This document shows, piece after piece, positions 1 to 9,421 of a stretch of DNA of 64,000 nt. This DNA is from Gerris lacustris. Lineage: Eukaryota; Arthropoda; Insecta; Hemiptera; Gerridae. Every line of letters starts with the position of its first letter. Within the stretch, counting starts at the first letter, position 1. The stretch spans positions 62,404,388-62,468,387 of the forward strand of contig OX578277.1 in assembly GCA_951217055.1 (NCBI GenBank). Reading direction: 5' to 3'. Position numbers and translations under genes: made by a program. The notes beneath the pieces were generated by a model. The model had not been told where the DNA came from. It saw nothing but the letters and a program-made list of their open reading frames with translations, and did not search any database.

Positions 1-368
1 AGGGAAGATGGTGCAACATTCTACGCCTCCGAACTTACCACCATGTTCGAAGTTGTTGGGGCCGGAAAAAGACGCATCTCAACGGGGGTGGAAGAAGGCA
101 GATCAGGGGCTCATTTCAACAACACTGATGAGCGAAGTGGCACCCCCCTCCCTTCTGAAATTTCAATCATGCGAGTGCAAGAAAGAATGTAGTGGAGGTG
201 ACTGCACCTGACTAAAAGCAGGCTCCAGCGTCTCTTGCCAAAACGTCGTCGAAATTCAAATTGCCGAAGGAGGAGAAGACGGACGGAGATGACGGCGTCG
301 ACGATCCACGACCTATTTATCAAGCAAAATCGGACGATTTCAAACTACCCAAGAAACGGGCGAAATGA
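1..368 (+). pseudogene. Partial, frame-disrupted 3' coding end with cysteine-rich tail
   Basis: The window opens inside what looks like the C-terminal part of a coding region. One frame (from about base 8) reads through PPSLLKFQSCECKKEC and GGDCT, then stops at 209-211. The continuation, with DDGVDDPRPIYQAKSDDF and a Lys-rich end, is in another frame and ends at TGA 366-368. A 'PPSLLKFxSCxCKKxC' block followed by clustered Cys is, from memory, typical of the C-termini of many uncharacterised insect proteins that spread with transposons. The second half of the Cys cluster is not readable here, so the gene looks broken or has an unseen intron. Function unknown. It could also be the last exon of a real gene lying to the left. 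Confidence 0.4.
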
Positions 369-430
369 GCTATTCCAACCCAATAATCTCCCAACAATAT
401 TTCTTGTAAATATGCATATACGTATGTATC

Positions 431-440
431 AATAAATAAA
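431..440 (+). terminator. Candidate polyadenylation signal (AATAAATAAA)
   Basis: Two overlapping AATAAA hexamers lie about 65 bases after the stop codon at 366-368, as expected for the 3' end of the transcript that carried the Cys-rich tail. In DNA this AT-rich the hexamer is common by chance. Confidence 0.3.
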
Positions 441-804
441 TTTGCTGAATTAATTTCATTGTAAATACATAAATATATTTCTTGTGGATGTACATGGGGT
501 TTCCTTTGAAACTATCCTCAAACCGGCATGAGAATGAGAACAAACTCAACTGAGCAAATTCAGTTTTCCCATATTTTATTTATAAGCATTGTGAGGAAAC
601 TATTAGACCTACTGACCTCGTTTTGTGCTTTAATTAAAGCTAATTACATTTTCTAGACCACCTTTCCCTAATACTACTTTAACCGTAAAATGAGTATTTT
701 CCCCGATTTCGGGGTCATAAGTTGACAAAATCTTGAAATTTCACTCTTTTAGAAAAAAATTGCCAATTTTTTCAGAGCTTTTAAAAAGAAAACAACAGGA
801 AATA

Positions 805-1348
805 TAGACTGCCAATTGGTGTGGCACCACATTGATTTTATAAAATCATAATTGTCATTATCGTCTAATTATTTTTAATTGTTCCCCCATTTTTTATGTC
901 AAAATTGTTTTGATTTTTTACTATTAAAGTATCAATTTAGCAAAAGTTAAAGAGCGCAGACGGTTCAATTTAATCTAGGGTAATCTACGGATTACTTTCG
1001 ATAAACTATAAAAGTTTCAATAAATTTAGATAAGAAATTTTAAAGCTATAGGTGTAAATAAATGTATGTTCATGTGGAAGAAAAACAAATGAGCGCAGAA
1101 GGTTGCAACTTATATGGGACCAACAATGAGCTAATTATGAACAGGCATACAAATTTCATTAAAATTGGACGAGTAGTTTTTACAATATGTTGGTTCGCTA
1201 AAACTGAATGACAGACCAACAGACGTCACAGGACTAAAAATGTTCCCTGATGTCTGAAACGGATTTCTGTCTTAGATTTATTTCTTGGAAAATATGTTTG
1301 TTCTTCAGAACGATCAATAGCTTCCGTTACCTTCGGTAAGCTCGGAAG
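805..1348 (-). repeat. R1 interspersed repeat, full-length but diverged copy
   Basis: On the minus strand the copy begins with the R1 head, which folds on itself (GCTTCCGAGCTTACC pairs with GGTAACGGAAGC). It continues through the conserved block containing CAGAAATCCGTTTCAGACATC and ends near the tail motif GCCAATTGGTGTGGCA at 811-826. The GATAGGATGCGAGGAAGC segment next to the tail in other copies is not present here. No terminal inverted repeat or target duplication is evident. The family has no recognised coding capacity and is probably a non-autonomous element. Confidence 0.8.
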
Positions 1349-1933
1349 GAAAATGTTGCTAATTAAAAAATTAGAAACATTACTAGGTATTTTTGACCAA
1401 AATTTGTATATGTGATTTATTTGATGCCAGGACCTCGATTATAAAATAATTTGTGTACGCATTTAGTACTTTTGGGTACAAATGGTATGTTTTAAGCTCT
1501 GGTCCAAGAGGTAAAAAATGTATTTGTGATTTCTTAAAATGTATTTGATTAAAATGGTTTTTATGATTTCGAAATATAAATTAAAATATGAAATTTAAAT
1601 TTAGTATACAAGGGTACGGGGTATGGGATACAAAATTGTGTATACCCTTAATGATGCATGTCGTTGGAAAGCTCTTTGCGAGAGTGCAGTAATTGTTGTT
1701 ACGTAAACTTATGTCATATTTTCATGTAAGTGGGAGAAAAATGCTTTTTATTTAAATATTAGAATACATGTTCTTCGCATGGTCAACTAAATGTTCAAAA
1801 GAAGAAGAAAAAGAGTCAAAAACTCTATACACGCCAAATTAGAAAACGAAAAATATTGTTTACCCACTCGCGTTACACTAATAATTAGCATTAGTTAAAT
1901 TTAATTATATTCCGAATGGAATAGTGAATAATA

Positions 1934-2540
1934 TTGCTTCCGAGCTTACCGAAGGTAACGAAAGCTATGTAGTCGTTCTGAAGAACGAAAAATGTTATAT
2001 CTCCGATTTCAAAAATTCCAAGACAGAAATCCGTTTCAGACATCAGGGAACATTTTTGGTCCACTGTCTGTCTGTCGGTTTATCGGCCGGTCTGTCGCTC
2101 GATTTTTGCGAACCACCATATCTTAAAAAATATTTGTCCGATATTAATGAAATTTAGTTAGTAGGTCATAATCAGCCCATTGTTGGTCTCATATAAGTTT
2201 CAATCTTCTGCGTTTATTTGTTTGTCTTCCACACGCTCACAAACATACATTTATATACAGCTATATCTTTTACAGTAATAATTTGATTTTTGTGAAATTT
2301 GTGTGGTTTGTCGAAAGTAGCCTGCAGATAGCACCTACCTAATTTCAACCGTCTGCGAAATTTAAATCGTGCTAAATTAATATGTCTAAGTACTATAAAG
2401 CCGCATGGCTAATTGACTCACTGACTGATATTAATGTTTACCCACTTCCAGAAGAGCTAGAGACTTGCGGTTTGCGCCATTCGACGCGCAACGTCCATAT
2501 TGTGAACCAAAATAATTATACAACGTTTTTTTTCCCCTTA
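1934..2540 (+). repeat. R1 repeat with an alternative 3' module
   Basis: The head and core match the R1 consensus through about 2370 (including GCTAAATTAATA). The sequence then switches to a different module containing AATGTTTACCCACTTCCAGA and GACGCGCAACGTCCATA, and ends in a poly-A-like run near 2540. The same switch at the same place occurs in the minus-strand copy at 5880-6245, so this is a subfamily rather than a chance insertion. Confidence 0.8.
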
Positions 2541-3431
2541 AAAAAAAAAAAAAAATCTTTATTATTTTTATTTTATTTTATTTTTTTTTCAATTTTACCC
2601 CCTCAAAACTAGAAATAGAACACATAATAAAAATGTATCTACTATTCAAGAGCTTTTCAACGATGTACATTATACAGGGACCGCGGAACTTATTTCAGAG
2701 AGGAGGGGCGAAATTAGGATATTTGTATTGCGGGTTTAGCGTTTTCCCACTATTAAACTTTTTTTAAAATGTCAAGCACCGCACAACTATTTTAAAGAAA
2801 GGGGGAGGACGAAATACAGAGGGCTAATGTCCAGTTAGGAGATGAATGCTCGAGTAGGATTTTTAGTTTGTGTATAGAGGCTACATTTTCTAGGGAAAAA
2901 GAAAATTAATTTACTAATAATGAAACAATAAATCACTCAAATTAAGCAATTATGTTTATAAAAAAGCATAATGATAAACATCACTTTACATAATAAGTTA
3001 TGCTTTTATAAACTTTTCTATAGAGTATTTGCACTTAAAAACATACTTAATGCGTTTAAAGAGATAATTTTGTACTATACTTGCAAATTATATTTTAATT
3101 TGCATTTTTTTAGAGATCAGTATATTTTAAAAATTATTCTTTAATTATTTATAAATCGCTCGATTGATATTATAAATGTTCATCAATATCTAAACTTACC
3201 TAAAATTATCATTTTTATTAAAAAAAAATACTTTAATATCATTGAGATCAATTCATAGATTAAATTATACTTTAATGACTACTATATAGAGCCATTTGTA
3301 TAATTATAAACTATACTTTAATGACTATAGTAGTGACCACTTTGTACTTCAAATTATACAGTAACATCTAAACTTTTACCAGAGAATAATATATTTTTAA
3401 GTATCTTTTAGTGACTTTTTTACTTTTTCAT

Positions 3432-4036
3432 ATTAAGTATTGTGATGACGCGAAAATTTGATGTTGAGATTTTAATGGATTTACACGTTTTGAGTTTCCC
3501 TGAGTCCAAAAAGTGGTTTTTAAAAAATATCTGTCTGTCTGTCGTCTGTCTGTGCTGACACCTGAAGCCTAAACTACTGGGCCGATTTTGACGAATTTTT
3601 GGCATACACATTCAGAAAAATCATACCCTGAGGCGAAATCGAGAAATGAATTTTAGCTCTAAATTTAGGGCTCTACCCCCCAAAAACTCTGAAAAAAACA
3701 TGAAAAAAAAATATTTCTCGAAAACGGTTCCGACGATATTAATTAAAAAATTAAAAAATGTAGTCCATTTGAATATGAATCTAACGATATTAGCCGTTTT
3801 CCCGGGAAAATCTAGTTTCTGGGAAAATAGCTTTAAACGTGGAGGGAGAGAGGCCGATTCAATTCCGGAGGTTATTTTTACGATATATTTTGATAAAATG
3901 ATCAATAATAATTAAATGTACCAACGAAATCTAATAAACGATAACACGAAAACTAATGAACAAAAAACACCGGAGCAAGTAGTTATGAACTTGTATATGA
4001 GAAAGTTTGTCTGAGTTGTCTCGGACCGATTTTTTT
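3432..4036 (+). repeat. R3 interspersed repeat, nested in the hAT-like element
   Basis: This shares, over about 600 bp, blocks such as TTGAGTCCAAAAAGTGGTTTTT, ATCATACCC, GTCTGAGT..TCTCGGACC and CGACGA/CGACGATATTAATTAAAAAA-like sequence with 28484-28830 and 60636-61135. The motif CCGATTTTGACGAATTTTTG near its centre resembles the 'GATGAAATTTGG' block of R1. No coding capacity is recognised. Because the other copies have no hAT ends, this copy is inferred to have inserted into the hAT-like element. Confidence 0.75.
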
Positions 4037-4689
4037 AATATCTATACTGCTATGAAAAAACACTTATAGTAACAACTTCTAATTATTTATTCTTAAATAA
4101 TAATAATTATTTATTCTAAAACTTATACTTAAGAGTTTTTAGAATAAATTTATAATTTGCTTTAATATAGCCATAAAAGTAGTACATAGTAATTTTGATC
4201 TCCCGATGAAATTCGACTAAACTCAATAACATTTATAAAAATAATAACGATCGTATAAACGAATACAATTTTATCAGTACCTTATAGCTAATAAATTCAA
4301 AATAAGGCCCGAATTGATTTGGAAACGTGCGTGAACCATGGATTTTTTTTTTTTTTAAATCTATATTATTGTTCATATTCATATTGTATTATGTTCATCA
4401 CTAACTTGTTGTACACTGTAATTATTTGATAATATAAATTTAATATTTTAATTTAATATTTTGATTAAATATAAATTTTAAAGTTTATTCCAATGTGAAA
4501 CATATTGTAAGTTCAATTATAATTGTTTCAAAATATAAATTAAATGAATTAACAACATGATACTATCGAGATACTCGTACACTCTGACTCCACTCTCTTA
4601 CAATCTTCAACTTAAACCTCAACAAATTTTTTACAGCATCAATATATTTTTTTTTCTTTTATCTAACATAATTAGGTTATATACCAGTT

Positions 4690-4756
4690 AACCGAGAGGG
4701 GGCGCTGCCCCCCCTCGGTTTACTGTGGGGGGGCGGCCGCCCCCCCTGCCCCCCCT
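4690..4756. repeat. GC-rich double hairpin near the right end of the hAT-like element
   Basis: AACCGAG at 4690-4696 and CTCGGTT at 4714-4720 flank a self-complementary GGGGGCGC..GCCCCCC core. It is followed at 4735-4756 by a second palindrome centred on GGCGGCCGCC. The block is nearly pure G/C in an AT-rich window and lies directly inside the terminal repeat, so it is probably subterminal structure of the transposon. Confidence 0.75.
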
Positions 4757-5055
4757 GTTCCGCGGTCCCTGACATTATATTATAAAAGATTATAAAGACA
4801 TATTATAAAGACATCATATTATTAGAAGATCATATTTTTAAAAACATAATAAAAGTGGTCACGTGAAACGGTACACGGGAAAAAATTTACTCTCATGTTC
4901 TCAGCAAATAGGATAAACTAATGAAATAATATACATTCAATTTAAAGAGTATTTGTGTGAGATTCAAACGTCTCAATCAGAAATAAAATCGGTTAACAAT
5001 TTTAGAAACTATGACCATTCAAAGACAAAAATGGAAATAAATAAAACCAAATAAT

Positions 5056-5690
5056 TTCAAGATAAAAAGAACTTTTTATATACTACGTTTTTTAATTTTC
5101 TGTTGAATCGTATGTAATGTTGATAATATAATTGTTTTTGTTACATAATATATAATGTTAGTGAAAAAAAAAAAATAGTTCCGAATTTATTTACTTCACA
5201 TAAATGACAACCATCTAGAGAGCTGAGCTTAAACCTATAAAAGGACAAATCTTTGTACAACGGATCTCTCTAACACCAAATCTAAAGCGTGCCATCGATA
5301 TATTAGAAATAATAAAAATAATATAACCGATAAATAATATAATCGATATTTCCTGTTTTGCTGTCATTCAATGCTTATCTATCACAAATTTGAGACCCGT
5401 CAAAATGAAGATTACGTAAATACGGGATATGGCAAAACAAATAAAATAACTTGCGGATTTTTTCCGAACTAACTTTCCGTACGCAATATTTGCTGAAAAC
5501 CAATTAAATTCTGCTGAAAGATGGCTAAAAGTATTAAAATAATGCATTGTCATCGTGTTCTGAGCTATGCTAAAAGTTTCAAATGTCTAGCTATTCGGGA
5601 AGTTAGTTAGGAATCGATTGCCAGATTTTTACCGGACAAACAAACAAACAAACAAACAAACAAACAAGAAAGCAAGCTAATAAAAACGTA
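5056..5690 (+). repeat. R5 interspersed repeat (copy 1)
   Basis: Near-identical to 57816-58437 over about 620 bp in the same orientation, including ACAACCATCTAGAGAGCTGA, ATCTTTGTACAACGGATCTC and TTGAGACCCGTCAAAATGAAG. It ends in a (CAAA)n tract at about 5637-5668, then AAGCAAGCTAATAAAAACGTAG. A variable short tandem tail at one end fits a 3' tail of an RTE-like LINE or a SINE, but no reverse transcriptase is present. Confidence 0.8.
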
Positions 5691-5879
5691 GTAATAAATA
5701 CCAATATTATCACCATCTAATAAACAACTGATGATGATACCACAAAAAGTCATAGGACCAAAGTTGTAGATCTTTTAAAATCAGTTGGTGCTATCCGTTT
5801 TCTAATACGACTTACCGTTCAGCCGCAATCATCCCCCAAAACAGCTTAAAAATTAAGTCGGCCATTTTTATTTTTTTAA

Positions 5880-6245
5880 GGGGGAAGGAGGGGGAAAGTG
5901 AACTCTGTATAATTATTTTGGTTCACTATATGGACGTTGCGCGTCCAATGGCGCAAACAGCAAGTCTCTAGCTCTTCTGGAAGTGGATAAACATTAATGT
6001 CGGCCAGTGAGTCAGTTAGCCATGCTTCTTTATAGACTATAGCACGATTTAAAGTGCGCAGACGGTTGAAATTTGGCAAGTGCTTTATGCAGGCCACTAT
6101 CGACAAACTATACAAATTTCATAAAATTCTGATGGTTACTTTTATATAGGTATAGCTGTAAATAAATGTATGTTTGTGAGCATGTGAAAGATAAACAAAT
6201 AAGCGCTTATTGTTATCTTCTATTCTAGCTTAAGGTTGAAACTTA
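5880..6245 (-). repeat. R1 repeat, alternative-3'-module subfamily, head missing
   Basis: Complement of the 1934-2540 type: the ACGTTGCGCGTCCAATGG module joins R1 sequence (AGTGCGCAGACGG) at the same junction. Similarity fades after about 6245, so the head half is absent. Confidence 0.7.
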
Positions 6246-7188
6246 TTTGTTGAAAATTATTATTATTTTTTTTTTTAAGCTCAGAAAATACACAAGCACA
6301 GAAAATAAATTTTCTGAGAGAGGCAAGTTAACATAACACGAAGTTAATATTTGTTAACTAAAAATGTTTTCTATTCAGCTCGAAAGTATTTTATTCAGGT
6401 TTTAGTAAAAAAATGAAAGAAAAATAAATATTCCACAGACATATGTTTACCAAACAAGAAAGTTTTAAAAACATTTTAACGTCAAATAATAATTCTCTTT
6501 AGGCAGTTTGAAAAATGATAGAATGAGAAAAAATACCCTGAAATAAAACCTATATACCTAAAGAGCATTGAACTAATAATGAGATATAAGTAAGATTTAT
6601 GTGTTGTGAGATTTTACCATCGTCTGCGAGTCACTTGACACACAAAAAAAGTTTTCAAAGTATCCAAAGTCAAGTAATGGGTATTCTGTGGGAAGGGACA
6701 TAGGAAAAAAGAAAACCATGAAAGGGTCTGTCTGATTTTGACAAAAAAACCTAACGAACCATTCCCACTATTAGGCTCCCAAGAGGATGTGCAATGTGAC
6801 AGCTTCTAAGCGAATAACCCTCCTACAAGAAAATGGAGCCCTTGGGCAAAAAAGAAGCAGGTAAAAAAAAATATAGGAAATAAATTTTGCCTTGAAGAGT
6901 CGTTCATCATTCTGAAGGTCGACTAAACCGCCATTTTGTAATAGATAGAATGGTAGGAGGATGAATCTACATGCCCCTTACCTAGCTTTAGCATTAAAAG
7001 AGAATACTCCGATAAAATTAAGCAGTAGAATATCATAATGTTTGGACTTTCCAGCAATTTCACCAATTTTTATATGATTTATTTGGATTTATCTATAAGA
7101 TGACAATGATTTTAATTTTGAATACTACTTATTTCAAAAGAAACAGGAACATAATATTGTGCAGTATATCATTATTATTTTGTTTTCA
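6246..7188. other. No feature recognised
   Basis: AT-rich unique-looking DNA. I saw no coding region, inverted-repeat element or match to the repeat families in this window. Confidence 0.5.
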
Positions 7189-7236
7189 AGCTTACCAAAG
7201 GTAAAGGAAGCATTGTGATCGTTGTGAATCGTGGCA
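7189..7236 (+). repeat. R1 head fragment
   Basis: AGCTTACCAAAGGTAAAGGAAGCATTGTGATCGTT matches the R1 head with the characteristic self-complementary arms. It breaks off at the homopolymer tract that follows. Confidence 0.6.
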
Positions 7237-7237
7237 G

Positions 7238-7271
7238 TTTTTTTTTTTTTTTGGGGGGGGGGGGGGGGGGG
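7238..7271 (+). repeat. T15-G19 homopolymer junction
   Basis: About 15 T residues pass directly into about 19 G residues, followed by CGGGG. Exact lengths are unreliable in assemblies. Confidence 0.85.
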
Positions 7272-7351
7272 CGGGGATTAAATAAATCATTCAGTAATAG
7301 GCCGTAACAGGAAACCATTTTTAAAGTATGCGAGGAAGCTATGTATTACAT

Positions 7352-7425
7352 GAATAAATTTGATATAATTGTACGAATTGAGTTAGACACACATGTGTTC
7401 TTGACATGATTGATAAAGATAAAGA
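7352..7425 (+). repeat. Short dispersed duplication (partner at 10336-10405)
   Basis: AATAAATTTGATATAA, GTTAGACACAC and TTCTTGACATGATTGATAA recur with small changes at 10336-10405. Here the segment abuts an R1 head, whereas at the partner it does not. Confidence 0.65.
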
Positions 7426-7493
7426 TAGGCAGACAATTATTTCCGAGCTTGCCGATAATAAAAAAAGCAATGTGATCTTTCGAAGAACAAAAT

Positions 7494-8069
7494 ATTTTTA
7501 TCTACGATTGTTACGAAACATAAACATTGTATGTCTGTTTAGATGCGTAGAAAGTGATTCTTTACGTACTTGTATTCATTGTGCGTGTGCGTCTCATTAT
7601 TCTAATAATTTTTTACCGCCCTAGGGTGGTAAAAAAGAAAAATTCTTCACCTTTACCCACGATTAGCGAGTTTGTTTACATTTAACAAAACTAATAATTT
7701 GCTGTTAGTTTAATTAAAGTAACTGTTTATATCGGGTTTTTGTTAAAATCAATGAGTGATTTAAATGATTATGACGAATATGAGAAGAATAATACGCCTC
7801 CCGAAATAATTAATTCGGCACAAAATAGAACTAATGAATTAATGTCATCTTTATCAAAAGAGAAATACGAACTTGCATACAGGAAGTTTATTATTTCTGT
7901 ATTTATTATTTAAATCTAACAATCGTAAATAAAGTACGGTACGCAACTCGTGCGAAAACGGCATTTTACATTGCTCGTGTGGTTTTACTACCCTCGCTAT
8001 CACTCGGGTGCAAACTCCACACTCGCACGCAAAATGCTACTTTCCGCACTCGACGCGTAATGTACTATT
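7494..8069 (+). mobile_element. Crypton-like internally deleted element, inserted in R1
   Basis: Begins TCTACGATTGTTACGAAACA and ends ACGCGTAATGTACTAT. Homologous units are at 42612-43464, 43465-43984 and 29393-29830. Near 7618 is the palindromic ACCGCCCTAGGGTGGT. From ATG 7752 an ORF reads MSDLNDYDEYEKNN..PPEIINSAQN and ..KEKYELAYRKF. That pattern resembles the N-terminus of insect Crypton/tyrosine-recombinase-like proteins as I remember them. The catalytic part is deleted, and the ORF runs into a conserved 3' block (TACGCAACTCGTGCGAAAAC). The family assignment is inference. Confidence 0.6.
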
Positions 8070-8384
8070 GTCTCCATCTAAAATAAAACATTCCTGGTCA
8101 GGGATCCGTTTCAGGCAGCAGGGGACATTTTTATTCTCGTGTGTGTCTGTGGGTCTGTCGTTCAACGTTTTTGTGAACCACAATTTCTTAAAAACATCTT
8201 GATGATTTTGATTAAATTGCTATATTAGTTCGGGATCTCTCATTAATTTCAACCTTCATTTTGATTATTAAAATTTCAATTACATAAACAAATTTCGTTT
8301 TGCTTGAAATTATTCTGCAAGCATACATTTTTTACATGATTTTATTTAACTTACAATGTTTGTATGTATGTAATGTTCGGGTCA

Positions 8385-8620
8385 AATCTTGCAACTGATT
8401 TTTAAAGCAGGTATCCTCAATCGATTAAATTGAAATTTTGCATACACGTTTAGTTTAGATGACAATTCATGGTCAGCAGTGTGACGTCATTCTAAATCCA
8501 ATATGGCGGACATCCCAAAATGGCACACTAGTTATTTTTTAAGCACGCCCATTTGGGTATCAAATGAAAGGGTTTGCTAAGAAGAATACGAATAAAAGCT
8601 TGTTTATAAAAATATTTTTT
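8385..8620 (+). repeat. R6 interspersed repeat (copy 1)
   Basis: Matches the complement of 46705-46940: TTGAAATTTTGCATACACGT, GACGTCATTCTAAATCCA, TGGGTATCAAATGAAAGGGT and GAAGAATACGAATAAAAGCT are shared. This layout (trapped 'TTTGCATAC' block, 'ATGGCGG', 'ATCAAATGAAAGGGTTTG') is reminiscent of 3' UTRs of insect RTE-type LINEs. No reverse transcriptase remains. Confidence 0.7.
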
Positions 8621-9234
8621 TAATAAAATTATTTACCATTACCTTTAACTCATTTTTTCTATTCATATTTTTTTTACTAACAGATAGGTATATATTTAAA
8701 ATAAATCATATGTTGTTTAACAATATAATGTATAATATATAATTTTCTTGCATGGTATTGATTTCAACCCTCGTTAAAGACATAACATATTTCAAAATTT
8801 ATACTTTTATCCATTTAAAAACTAAACATTTTTGACAGATTCTACTAAAAGGGAGACAAACTAAATAAACTAGACAACAATGGGTTGTAAAAGCATAACA
8901 TCATTAAAGTATATAAGCGATAGGACGTGAGGGAGCTATGTGCCACACTAATTTGCATACTATTTTTTTAAATGATGAACTCGTTCGTTTTTATAATAAG
9001 TACACCTACTAAAAGTAAGCCTGTAGCAAAGTTTAAAAAAAAAATATTCTGGATGGAAAAATAACGATTTACTGTATTAAATAATTAATCAAATAAATAT
9101 GTACGAGTTATTTTACAGTTATTAGACTCTAATGTTCTAGCTAATATTAAAATTTGCTAGGCAAGTTCCAATTCTAAATAGTAGGAATGGTAAGCTGATT
9201 ATTATTTTCATATTTTTTTTTATGAGACACGAAA

Positions 9235-9419
<185 letters not shown>

Positions 9420-9421
<2 letters not shown>

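Larger units (their letters stand above)
2675..4771. mobile_element. hAT-like DNA transposon, non-autonomous, with 8-bp target duplication
   Basis: The ends are perfect 15-bp inverted repeats, CAGGGACCGCGGAAC at 2675-2689 and its complement at 4757-4771. The flanks are the identical octamer ACATTATA at 2667-2674 and 4772-4779. An 8-bp duplication and CAGGG-type termini are hallmarks of the hAT superfamily. The 2,097-bp interior is AT-rich with no transposase, and it contains a nested R3 repeat at 3432-4036. The right subterminal part is very GC-rich and forms hairpins, in contrast with the rest of the element. Confidence 0.8.
7436..8972 (+). repeat. R1 copy split by two later insertions
   Basis: Three R1 pieces are in order: head (7436-7493), core beginning TCTCC and GATCCGTTTCAGG (8070 to about 8265), and tail GGTTGTAAAAGCATA..GAGCTATGTGCCACACTAATTT (about 8760-8972). 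A Crypton-like unit separates the first two pieces, and a segment carrying R6 separates the last two. The order gives relative ages: R1 first, the insertions later. Confidence 0.75.

Noticed and set aside
3621..3915. Overlapping 89-94-codon frames on both strands
   Set aside because: They lie entirely within the R3 repeat and are not preserved in the other R3 copies.
5637..5668. (CAAA)n tract and other regularly spaced repeats as a CRISPR-like array
   Set aside because: No repeat-spacer alternation; eukaryotic context; the tract is the variable tail of R5.
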